The notes beneath the pieces are model-generated. The model had not been told where the DNA came from and made no database searches. It saw only the letters and a program-made list of their open reading frames with translations. Positions 40,751 through 51,395 of a DNA stretch of 64,000 nucleotides are shown one piece after another. Each line of letters begins with the position of its first letter. Within the stretch, counting starts at the first letter, position 1. Position numbers and translations under genes: made by a program. The stretch spans positions 185,019 to 249,018 of the forward strand of contig JAAGOF010000122.1 in the NCBI GenBank assembly GCA_010645155.1. Reading direction: 5' to 3'. The stretch is from Tigriopus japonicus. Taxonomy: Eukaryota; Arthropoda; Copepoda; Harpacticoida; Harpacticidae.

Positions 40751-43347
40751 ACGGACATCTAGAGATATGGACGTTGGTCGGAAAAATGGCCTGACCGAGA
40801 GCAGGCCGATGTCAAAATCGTCAAAATGGTTTGAATTTGCCGCCATAACAAGGGGCCAAGTGAGCTCAGAAAAATGCCCAGGTTAGTGAAAAAACTGCAA
40901 ATCAAGCCTCCTCTTCTGATAGCACCAAGGATAAAAAATATTTTCTTTCATATTTGAGTGTCAATTTGCAAAAAATTGACAGTTTAAACCCAAAATACCA
41001 CGATTTGGGTTATTGAGTAAATTTCACATTAAAATTTCAACTGGCTTATCAGGACATGAAATGGCATCACTTGAGAATCCCTTCATGCAGTTGTAAACAT
41101 GGTGTCTCTTTCTCAATGTTTTTGGCCTAATTGAAAACTTCAATTGCAAGGAATATCAGCATCTTGATTCACCTAAGTGTCTATGTCCAAGAATTTTCTA
41201 GCACTAGTGACCAAGCAGGTGCATCAAGTCACTTTTAAAACAGCAGCATTGGTGGTTTTATATGATCTCAAGAATTGTTTTGGTGAAGTGTAAATCAGTG
41301 CTTCAAATGGCTTCTTATTGCGATACTTTTCCATCCTTACAGGGTTTGCTGCTTAATTTATTTCATGGTAAGGATTTATTTTTTTCTCTTTTGCATTTAA
41401 AGATACAGGGGAAGACTTGTTTTGCTTTAGCCCAAACCACAGAGCTCAACAGAGAGAGAGAGTACAGACCCCAATTTTCTTACTATTTGACAAGTTTCAC
41501 TTTTGACCAGAGTGATCAAACAACTAAGTGGGATGGTGTAATGCCCCCTAAGTGAAAAACACAAGGCTTGAAATGGATGTAAAATTTGAAGTACTTTTTG
41601 AAAAATTAGTTTCTCAAACAGTGACTAATGAAGTTCCCTTAAGTTGAGAACATCTTATTGCTTGGAAGATATTTCTTACTTCAAAACTTGATCTTTCCTG
41701 TACAAAATACTTGAGCCTAATTGCTTCTTGGATTCTAATAAAAAGCAAAGCTATGAAGAATGTAACATAAATAACTAAACAACCCTTAAATAGTTATATC
41801 TTTCTTTTGTACTTCTAGTACTGTTCTTGAAGTTGTAATAGCAAAATGTGTTCCTTATTGTGTGCAAGTTTAAATGAGCATGCTGATGTGACCGAAAACT
41901 GGAAGTGAATTCAAAAACCTTTCACCCCTAAGTGGGACAGTGTCATACTACCAATGTGAAAAACACTAAGGCTTGAAATTGTTGTTAAATTTGAAATACT
42001 TTTTGATTTATTAGTTTCCCAAACAGTGACTTTTTAAGTCCCCTTAAGTTGGGAACATCTCATTGTTTGGAAAATAGTTGTTACTTCAATACTTGATCTT
42101 CCATTATAAAGACCTACTTGTGTCTAATTGCTTCTTGGATTCCAATGAAAAGCAAAGCTATGAAGAATAATATCACACATACAAGTTTGTGCAAGTTTAA
42201 TGAGCATGTTAAAGTGTCTGAAAGTTGTAAGTGATTTTTACAAGTTTTTAAGGAAAGAGCTATCCTTTGTCATTACAGGCATGAAAAGTTAAGATAATCC
42301 AACTAAAAAATCAGCTCTGAACTTCACATAGTGTCAAAATAAGTGTTGTAATAGAGAATGAACTAAATTGCAAAATAGAAATGATGAATTTGTTTCAAAC
42401 AATGAATTTATTGGAAAATGTGTCTTAAAATTTTAAGATGTTTTGAATGTTTAAATGTTTTGTTATTAACATAACTGAAATTAGGTAAAATAATCTGATT
42501 GATATCCAATTGTAATTGATTGTGCTTTGTGTTTAATATTTCTTTGGAATTTAGTGGAAAGCCAATTTTGAGTTTGAATGTATTTTATCAATTTGACTAT
42601 AATCAAAGAAAAGTAATATGATTAATATGCAATTTCAAATCAAACATTTCAACATGTACTTAAATTACTTACCAAAACACTTTTCCAAGCAAATTTTCTC
42701 ATATTTTTTTTATAAGTAAAGAAAACAAAGTCTTAATAAACTTTTATGAGGTTACTATGTAATAAACCAACTTTTAGAAATGACAGTTTTGGAGAGATAA
42801 AAGAATTATCTTTTTGGGAGTAAAAGCACATGAAGTTAAGCATCATCAATTATTATAAAGATTCACTTAACATGTTTTAAATCTCAATAGTCAATTCAAA
42901 GACTATGTACTTATGATAGTTTGAACCAATCAAGCACTTGCAACAATGTACTTAAAATTTATTGGGGAATGCATTTCCAGACAAGCTTGCCCTCTGCACC
43001 ATTACTACCCATTAGAAACATATTCCAATACGAACTTTAAGTCTAGTTTGGTTCATTTGAAACATCTTAAAATGATCATAGGTTGGAAAGTTTTTTGCTA
43101 ATAAACAGAGCCCACAAGTTGTTTTAACAAGTGTCCCAAACACTGAGGATATTACTAGCAACAGTAGCAATTTAAACAGAAGTAAGCCTGGAGTGTCATC
43201 TACGTGGTTCACATTATAGTTGTATAACTTACTTTTAGACCATTTATGCATGAATGGTTGAACCATTTTGCATTTTGATCGGCCTGCTCTCGGTCAGGTA
43301 AAATCAAATCTGGCTTCCGACCAACGTCCATATCTCTAGAGGTCCAT
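40751..43347. mobile_element. Mutator-like non-autonomous element in G pol
   Basis: 9-bp duplication GGATAATCC (40742-40750 and 43348-43356). Terminal inverted repeats of ~90 bp share TCTAGAGATATGGACGTTGG and CTGACCGAGAGCAGGCCGAT with a small indel. The AT-rich interior of 2.4 kb has no transposase. A ~240-bp segment is present twice in direct orientation (about 41530-41765 and 41930-42165). A 9-bp duplication with long inverted repeats is typical of Mutator-like elements, but foldback/P-type origin is not excluded. Confidence 0.85.
41530..42165. repeat. Two direct ~240-bp repeats inside the Mutator-like element
   Basis: AAGTGGGA..GTG, AACACnAAGGCTTGAAAT, TTGCTTCTTGGATTC and AAAGCAAAGCTATGAAGAA occur in the same order in both copies, about 400 bp apart, at roughly 80% identity by eye. 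Confidence 0.7.
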
Positions 43348-43356
43348 GGATAATCC

Positions 43357-44940
43357 TAATCTTCAAACGAATGAAAAGCGACTGTTAGAGGACCTATTGG
43401 TGAGGTTCCATCATATTCTATCCAAATCTATGTACGATGTGGGATGTACACACCTGATGGAATTCATTGTGGACACAGGTGATGCTAAACCAACGAGCGA
43501 TAAAGTGAGACCTATGACCCCAGCCATGAAAAAAGATTTTCGAAAGACACTTCAAGAACTGATTGACCAAGAGATCGTAGCACCATGCAGCAGTGATTGG
43601 GCATCAGCCGTGGTGCCAGTGAAGAAAAAAGATGGTACCTATCGATATGCTGTGGACTACCGAAAGCTGAATGAAGTGACAAAGAGGGATGCTTTCCCGG
43701 TGGCCCATAATCTTGAACAATTAGCCAACAATGTACTTCCATTGGCATCTATGTTCATATCATTAGACTAAACAGGTGCCTACCTAGCCGTTCCAGTGGA
43801 AAAAGAATCACGTAACAAATTGGTCATGGTGACCACGGAAGGTCTATTTGCATAGAATCGGATGCCTTTTGGACCCAAGAACTCAGGCACAGTCTACGCC
43901 CGCCTCATGAAGGAAGTACTTGGCCCTTTGGTTGAAAAGGAAGAAATATTGGCATATTTCGACGACATTCTCATTGGATGCCGTGACTTTCGGGATGGAT
44001 TGTGGAAATTCGCCAAACTACTCTTGGCAATTGAGAAGGCCAACCTTCGCATTACCCCAAAGAAATCAAAATTATTCGTCAAGGAAACCGAATGGTTGGG
44101 ATTCAAGATATCGCAAAACACCATGTTACCACATGATCATAATATTGCCATTATCAAGGAATGGCCTACACCAAAGAACCTCAAGGAAGTCCAGACCTTC
44201 TACGGCAAATGTGGGTACTACAGAAAGTTTATCCGGGACTTCTCTATAGTGGCCGAACCTCTCTGGAGGCTTACACACAAGGACACCCCATTCGAATGGG
44301 GTAGCGAGCAAGAAAAAGCCTTCAACCACATGAAGCAGTTACTGTGCTCTGCGCCAGTCTTAGCTCAACCCGATTTCATGTCTCAAAAGCCTTTTGTTTT
44401 AGGCACGGATGCCTCCGAATTAGCCATCGGAGCGGTACTTTCCCAAGAACAGAAGGATGGAACCCTAAGACCCATTGCCTACGCTTCACGGACACTCAAC
44501 AAAGCGGAGCGTGAATACCCAGTGACAAAGAAAGAACTGCTGGCGGTGCAACACTTCGTAGAACATTTCAGATATTATTTATTTGGAAGGAAGTTCACCA
44601 TCAGAACAGACCATCAAGCGCTCAAATGGCTGATGACTTCCAAGGTATTGCATGGGCAAATTCTCCGATGGTCTGATAAGCTACAGGAATTTGACTTTGA
44701 TATCGATCACAGACCGGGAAAACGTCACGCCAATGCAGACGCCATGTCCCGGTACCCTCACCCAGACCTAGAAGAGCACCCTTCACCGACACAGACCTGC
44801 AGTTCATGGCCAAATGCGGAATCAAAACTCCCAAATCACGAGCGATTGTCCAAATGGCAAAGTCATGGTGTGCTGCCTTGACTAGAGCTCAGGAACGAGC
44901 TCTCCTTGAACGGGAAGCCGGTAAGGGCAATTTTAATTAA
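43357..44940 (+). pseudogene. Element G reverse transcriptase and RNase H
   Basis: RT: TSDKVRPMTPAMKKDF, VVPVKKKDGTYRYAVDYRKL near 43605, then TAA at 43769-43771 where the SLD..GAYLAV motif lies, TAG at 43853-43855 just before NRMPFGPKNSGTVYARLM, and EILAYFDDILIG (catalytic box) near 43950. Connection: EVQTFYGKCGYYRKFIRDFS. RNase H: VLGTDASELAIGAVLS near 44397, KKELLAVQHFVEHFRYYLFG, IRTDHQALKWL and HANADAMSRYPH. A frameshift near 44800 precedes the linker to integrase. The RT resembles that of env-bearing/17.6-like gypsy elements. Confidence 0.85.
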
Positions 44941-47111
44941 AGAGCTAGCGGGATACCCGATGATTATAGCGACAATGAGGAGGATGCTTTAGAACCTACA
45001 ACCCCCGTAGCCCTTGAGGCTGGACCTGTACCCAAGGAACCTGAGGAAGCAAACCCATACCAGCGACCAGACAGCCCCACATTTTCAGAAATTGACCCTG
45101 TATTAGAAACAAGACCGAAGAACACTTGCCAGTGCGAGGATTTACCACAGCAAGCCCAAGTAGTAACTGACATGATGACCCAGGATCAGGAGAGTGGAGC
45201 TCCAGAAAGACCTGAAGATGCAACCAGCAGCCAGAACACTCAAGAACAGCTTTTAAAGTCCTACAAGATGTCAGAAGAACAGGCAAGAGATCCAGTTCTG
45301 CAAATAGTTCAAGAATGGATCCAGAAAAAGAAGCCGCCCAACCTGAAGGAGATCGACGACCCCTACTTACGGAGATATGCAACCCTCTATCCCAATTTAC
45401 AAAGCGTAGAAGCAGCCCTGTTTCTGCAAGATGGCAATGGTGACAATCAAAGATTGAGACTATGTATTCCATCTGCTTTGATTGCAGAGGTAATCAGATG
45501 TTTACACCAACATCCGTTAGCTGGTCACCTGGGACGTTATAGAACCTACCTCCAAGCCAGAAGAAGGTTCTACTGGCCCAATATGCATAAACACATCAAT
45601 GACACCATTGATGGGTGCACAGTCTGCCGCCAAGCCAAAGTAAGGAAACCCACCAAGCAGGTTGCATTGGGCCAAACGAGCACCAAGGAACATTCACGCT
45701 TTGCAACCTTCTATTGCGATTTGGTGGGCCCATGGCCAAATAGGCCGGGACCCGGGGCAAAGAAATACCTGCTAACTCTCCAGGACGCTGTAACCAGATA
45801 CCCTGAAGCCTGGCCAATCACTGATGCCACAGCCGAGAATATAATCCGTGTACTAACCAACGAATTCTTCCCCAGATACGGAGTTGGGATGCAAATCATA
45901 TCGGACCAAGGTAGACAGTTCACCTCTGCTCTATTCCAGCATGCTGCACGACGCCAAGGAGTGTTCACGGCCCACACCCAAGCCTATGAACCTAAAACCA
46001 ATCCAGTTGAGAGGCTCCACCGAACGCTGGAAAATGTCATCCGGAGCACTATGGAAAGTGAAAAGTCCCATCCAACCCAATGGCATCGTTTTGTCCCTGC
46101 TGCGTTAGCATCAATCCGTCAAGCCCCATTAGCCCATGTTGATACGTCCCCGCATTTCCTTACATATGGAGCAGACCCTATCCTCCCTGCTGATGTGTTG
46201 GTAGCCCTGCCGCGACGACCCGAATCCACTGTAGAACAAGACTTGGAGAGATTGAGGAAAACCCTTGAAGACATACGACTGAAGCAGCTGGAAAGTCACC
46301 TTAAGAACAAGGAGCAGTATGACAAGAAAGTCATGAAAAGTAAGCTCCAAATTGGGGACTTTGTTTTCAAACATTCTCCATTGGACCTCAGCGAAAGTGG
46401 CATGTCCAGGAAGACAGCTATCTACCAAGAAGGGCCCTACAAGGTGGAGCGCATCATCAATGATAGGCAAGTGGAGATGGTAAAACGAATCATCAATAAG
46501 AACGGAAAGACGAGCACTGAAAAGGAAATAGTGAGCCGTGATCGACTAACAAAAGCTCTTCCATGGGATTTGATCAAGCTGCCTGCTCCATTGGCGTGGC
46601 CCATAGCTAAACGGTAACGCAAGCCTGGCGGCCGATTATCCAAGCCAAGAGTGAAGCGGTGCGTGCCGATGACTGGACCTTCCCTGAGAACGTGATAGTC
46701 AAGGAGATAAGACATGCCCCAACACAAGAACTGGAAGTACATGCCCGAACTCATCAGGACGTAACCAGTCCCGACATGAAACACCTCAATACAAGGCCAA
46801 GAGTTACACATGGTGAAGTGGCAGCAGAAGCACCCTCGAGAGCTGCAACACCACTATCAGAGATACACAGTGATGACCACTGGTCCCATGCAGATGATAG
46901 TGAGAACGACGACTCCGAGCAACCTAAAACCCCGACGGAAGAGATGGATGAGGAAACCCATGCCCGCGGCACCAAACGTTTGAGACACGCCAGCACCCCT
47001 ACTAGTGGAACGTCGCCGTCCCGCACGCCCTCAAGCAAGCGTGGACGTCTACGTGAGCAAACCCCAGCGCCCTCCAATGAAAACAATCAGACGCCTCCGA
47101 CGTTAGCATAG
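44941..47111 (+). pseudogene. Element G integrase with acidic N-linker and disordered C-tail
   Basis: 44941-45300 encodes an acidic Pro-rich linker. The integrase zone: HPLAGHLGRYRTYLQARRRF near 45510, CTVCRQAKVRKP near 45618 (HHCC), YCDLVGPWPN near 45716, IISDQGRQFTSALF near 45895 and NPVERLHRTLENVI near 46000, so D, D and E are all present. A long C-terminal region follows to the stop at 46617. A separate frame to 47111 encodes a Ser/Thr/Glu-rich tail ending with SKRGRLREQTPAP. The catalytic core itself has no stop. It would insert the cDNA with the 4-bp duplication seen here. Confidence 0.85.
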
Positions 47112-47271
47112 AAGGAAATAGAATCCAGTTCATTTCACCACTACTACTCAACTAATTCGGATCAGACAAATCATTGGAATGGAAACATGAAGCAAGACCC
47201 AAGTTGGGAGGCAGACCCCTGAATCGAAATTACGCGAACTTTCCAATGACAACCTCACCATCAGCCAGCAC

Positions 47272-48423
47272 ATGACCAAGCCTACGCTATTTGTGCGAAG
47301 AATACACCCCGCTGCTAAATTACCAAGTTTCCAGAGCCCGGAAGCTGCAGGAATGGACTAGTTCGCAATCCAGCATGTGGACCTGCCCCAAAATCAGTGG
47401 ATCAAGATGAGAACCGGAATTGAAGTGGCCTGCCCTCCCGGGACGTACAGACGCATTGCACCCAGAAGCTCGTTAGCCCTGAAGAGTGGCATTTCGATCT
47501 TAGCAGGCATAATAGACCCAGACTACCGAGGAGAACTCCAAGAATTATTATTTAACCCAAGCCAAGAAAAGCTGTGCATCCAATCAGGAGACAGAATTGC
47601 GCGGTTCCAGGACAACTCGACCCAGGACAACTCGACCCAGCGGACGACTCGACCCAGCGGACAACTTGACTCAGTGGACAACTCGACCCAGTGGACAACT
47701 CAACCCAGCGGACAACTCAACCCAGTGGACAACTTAACCTAATGAACAACTTGACCCTGAAAACAACTAAACCCACTGCAAAAGTCGAGCTTGTGGAAAT
47801 CTGAAAAAGCACAAAACTTAAGTTAGTGTTTCAAAATAATCACTTTAATTAAAAAAATCAAATTTGAGGAAGGAACAATCTGCCTTTGGCATTAGGAAAA
47901 ATCAGTAAAATAATATTAAATAGCTAAAATGCCCTTTGAAAATATAAGGTTATATATCAAATCTATAAAAATATTTTATAGATTTTCTGAAAAATGGGAT
48001 CTGCCATGCAATTTTTATTATTAGAAGTTCAATTGATTGTTTAGTTCTTTTTTGTGCCTTTTTGAAGTAGTCCACTAAGTCAAGTATCTGCTGGGTTGAG
48101 TTGTCCGCTAGGTCAAGTTGTCCTCTGGGTCGAGTTGTCCGCTGGGTTGAGTTGTCCGCTGGGTCGAGTTGTCCACTGGGTCTAGTTGTCCTGGGTCGGG
48201 TTGTCCGTTGGGTCGACTTGTTCTCTGGGTCGAGTTGTTTGTTGGGTCGAGTTGTCTGTTGGGTCGAGTTGTCCTGGGTCGAGTTGTCCGTTGGGTCGAG
48301 TTGTCCTGTCACCGAATTGCGCAGTTGATTCTCGAGTACATCTGTGTGCCACTAATAGTTGAGACGCACACCCTGCAGAACACTAACAGAGGGGCCGGTG
48401 GATTTGGCTCAACGGGTATGTAA
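47272..48423 (+). pseudogene. Element G dUTPase, interrupted by an insertion
   Basis: dUTPase cleaves dUTP to dUMP and pyrophosphate, limiting uracil in cDNA. From ATG 47272, motif I is at 47341 (EAAGMD, then TAG at 47359-47361, then FA); motif II is YRRIAPRSSLALK near 47450; motif III is AGIIDPDYRGEL near 47505; motif IV begins SGDRIA near 47587. The foldback-like element is inserted there. RIA-type sequence resumes as AQLILE at 48318, and motif V is NRGAGGFGSTGM at 48385-48420 before the TAA. All five motifs of trimeric dUTPases are therefore present. It lies between integrase and env, unlike the gag-pro position in betaretroviruses. Confidence 0.88.
47603..48313. mobile_element. Foldback-like element with minisatellite inverted repeats
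   Basis: 9-bp duplication GAATTGCGC (47594-47602 and 48314-48322). Ends GGTTCCAGGACAACTC and, inverted, GGTGACAGGACAACTC. The inverted arms are arrays of a ~16-17-bp unit (GGACAACTCGACCCAGC), about 8 copies on the left (to ~47745) and about 15 on the right (from ~48065). A 300-bp AT-rich centre has no gene. Tandem-repeat arms and 9-bp duplications are the pattern of foldback (FB) elements. Confidence 0.8.
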
Positions 48424-48482
48424 TAGACACAGACAAAGCAACGACATCAGTAACCCACCAGCAGCCGAAGTATCCACGCACC

Positions 48483-50277
48483 ATGATTCTCCCAACAATA
48501 ATCGTACTTATACATTGCACGACCCTCAACTGGGCCTCGCCCATCATATTTCAAAGAAGCGGCACCATTGCAACGGATGTAACCTCGTATATCTTGATGG
48601 GCCAAATGAATTTACAACCCCTCCTACAACAGCAGAAGAACATCTCCAACATCAAAGTATTCCTAAAGGAAGTATGAGAAGACATATCCAAAGGACAGCA
48701 GGGTCCAGAACAACAGTACATCAGCTCCCAAGTCCTGCTGATCCACGACCAGGTACGAACAGCCAACCACCTGATAGACGATCTGCTTTCACTGGCAGAC
48801 ATTGAAACACCCCGAACATCTCTAACCAGACGACCCAAGCGATCTGCACTGATTATGGCCGGCCTAGCAGCCATTGGGACCACACTAAGGGCTTAGTGTA
48901 CTCCCGATTCCTTTCGGTACGGATTGATAAGATCCAGCAACAAGGTGACTCCTTAGCCCACAACGTCGAGATTCTGACCCGCAAAGCTGCCGACAACAAC
49001 TATGGAGTTGGCATCCTGGAAAGGACAATCCAAGTGCTGGGCCGACAACAACTGGTGTTACAAGATGAAATCGAGCAAGAAAGGGAAATGCATCGCGCCA
49101 TGATGAACATTGACGCTACCTATCGAGCCGCATATTCCCAGACGCTTACAGAAATTCTGACGACCCTTACACAGGCTCTACAAGGAACAGTGATTATGCA
49201 TCTCATTAGTCCAGCTCAAGTAAAAGAGGAACTGCGGCGAATCAAGCAACGAATTCCAGACGACATGAAGTTAGCCATATCAGCAGCTCACCTTATGGAC
49301 TTCTACACCCTACCATGCAAGGCAACGCTAACCAACTCTACATTCCAGAGAGCCATCGCCATTCCAATCTTCAATGTTAAGGAGACGCTGGAACTCTACA
49401 AATACATCCCTACGCCAATGATAGTTGAGGGAGGAGTAGAGTTATTCGTGAGTAGCCGAACTCAAATGCTTGCCACTGATGTCGAGAACACGTTATACCT
49501 GGACCTGGAAACGAGTGACATCCAAGCCTGTCTCAATGTGGGAACTTTACATCTTTACCCAGCCTTGCGAGTGCAACAGAAAGACAGCCAGCCTTCATGT
49601 TTACACCTACTTTTCAGAGGACTTGCAAAAGACGCCCTCATGACCTGCCAACACCAAGTGAGGCTCACACGATCCCTAGAGCTCACACTGACCCAAGCCA
49701 ACGCGGTTCTAGTCACAGCATCCGAACCTCGACAGATCCAGCAAGAGTGCCAGAATCAATCCCTAAGTCTATCCTGAAGGTTCAGCCAGGCCAAGAAGCT
49801 GTGCAAATTCCAGATGGTTGCTCCCTGGCCTCTGAAGAATTTTATGTGTCCCCTTTGAGGATGTCAACAGTCTACCCCTTCCAAACTCTGATGACCATAC
49901 CCTATGAACTCAACCTCACCATGCAGAGTATTTTCCTCTTGAGACAAGCAGCCAAGAAACATCCATTACCACCACTGGAACAGCTAAAGCAACAAGTTGC
50001 CCAGATCAACCCTGTCGGTTTTGTGGATCTAGACTCACTGACGACCACCCAGTCCATCGACACACCCTCATCACATTTGTGGGCCATCACAGCCGTCACC
50101 ACCATCAATGCCCTGACGTATGGGATCACGCTACCATGGTATTGTCGTCGGTTATGGCATCTTCAACGCTCAGGACGAGCTTTTCAAAAAGGGAAGCTTT
50201 GTAGTAGAACCGACGACATAGGCATAGAACCAAGCCACCGTTGTACACCCTTGTACGAAATCCCCCGTCACCAATGA
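48483..50277 (+). pseudogene. Element G envelope-like protein (several breaks)
   Basis: In env-bearing gypsy elements this is the membrane fusion glycoprotein. ATG 48483 starts a hydrophobic signal-like stretch (MILPTIIVLIHCTTLNWASP). A basic RRPKR site, read as furin-type, is at 48828-48842 and is followed by a hydrophobic Ala/Gly-rich segment typical of a fusion peptide. The ectodomain from 48899 is helical (KIQQQGDSLAHNVEILT). A membrane segment lies near 50080-50140 (WAITAVTTINALTYGITLPW) with a short basic tail. Breaks: TGA at 48675-48677, TAG at 48894-48896, and frame changes near 48895 and 49600-49780. The last frame runs past the polypurine tract into the 3' LTR. Family within env proteins not determined. 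Confidence 0.75.
50186..50199 (+). other. Polypurine tract of element G
   Basis: AAAAAGGGAAGCTT directly precedes the 3' LTR. Confidence 0.65.
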
Positions 50278-50826
50278 GGCATACGTGTTAAATCATGCCT
50301 ACGTGGCGTTTAAACGCGACGATATGTTGGGTTATGGATTACAAGGACTGGTTGGACAAGTGTAGTTGTGAAACCTGTATACAATCACGCGATCACGCCA
50401 TTCCATTTGCGTGGTCATTGGATGATCTCAGACTAGCATCAAGTCTGAGCATGATATGTAGCATGGTGAAATACGTCTGTATATAAACCCCTGTACCCAC
50501 TAATACAACACCAATAAGAGTAAACGCTTTATTGCGCTAACACCATTATAGTCTGTGTGCTTATTGTGTCCATCCTTTTAGCTAGTCTTCTTAGCTTGGT
50601 TTGTGTGCTTTGAAGTAGCTAGCTGGCCAGCGAACCACTCCCGTTCCTATCTGCATTTGGGACATCATCAACATCATCATCATCATCATCTTTATTATCA
50701 TCTCGGTCTTCGATTCCAACATCGAACTTAACGGTCAGGAGGCAATCTGGTGACCGTTGGAACTTTGTGGCATCGCTCCCGAGGATCTACCCGATTCACA
50801 CATCCGTCCTCATCGATCCCGCCACA
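50200..50826 (+). repeat. 3' LTR of element G
   Basis: 627 bp, TGTAGTAGAACC to GATCCCGCCACA, followed by the GTAA duplication. It has the TATATAAA box near 50480 and a (CAT)n stretch near 50668. Confidence 0.93.
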
Positions 50827-51122
50827 GTAAATTAATACCACAAGCCAAGACCCAGAGAGCTTTGAATTGTTCGTGAATGCTCAACCCTGGGGCTATGGCT
50901 CCTTGCATTTTTAAAATGCACTTTTTGATCATCAATCCAACTTTTCCCCAAATCCTAACAATGTTTTTTTGGTTGTGTTATGTCTTAAGAAATACATTTA
51001 ATACATATGAAGATCCTTTATTATCCTCTCGATATCTGCAACGAGTCCCCACCAGAATCAGCTTTTATGTTTGGAAAAACAGCACATATTAGTTTTAGCT
51101 CTAGAGATCATTATACATATAT

Positions 51123-51395
51123 TGCTCGATCTAGTTCAGTGAGAACTTGGACACGAGACTTAGCCAGAAATAAGGAGAATGCAACTAAGGATGGAACAAG
51201 TGATCAACTGTCGACCAACGGTCGGACAAGTGTCAAAAGACTGCTCTTTATTCAGTGGGAACATGGTCTTGTATAGTCAAATAAGGCGCAGCCTACTGTT
51301 CTTGCATGATGCGATGAGTCGCATCTTGTTGGAACATTGAGTCCTTTTTACATCATAGGATGGCTTTCTCATGATGGTACTTTGGTTCGTATACA
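51123..51395 (-). repeat. 3' LTR of element K
   Basis: 273 bp matching 56738-57010 with very few differences (for example TTAGCC versus TCAGCC). Confidence 0.85.

Larger units (their letters stand above)
37790..50826 (+). mobile_element. Env- and dUTPase-bearing gypsy element G, full length
   Basis: LTRs at 37790-38413 and 50200-50826 differ at roughly 15 sites. The duplication GTAA flanks it (37786-37789 and 50827-50830). Order: LTR, tRNA-Ser primer site, gag, protease, RT, RNase H, integrase, acidic tail, dUTPase, env, purine tract, LTR. A Mutator-like element (40751-43347) and a foldback-like element (47603-48313) are inserted. All genes carry stops or frameshifts. Without the insertions G would be ~9.7 kb, large for a gypsy element and close to a retrovirus-like layout. 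Confidence 0.92.

Noticed and set aside
47950..48312. 120-residue Asn/Thr/Gln-rich open frame
   Set aside because: Translation of the 16-17-bp minisatellite arm of the foldback-like element.
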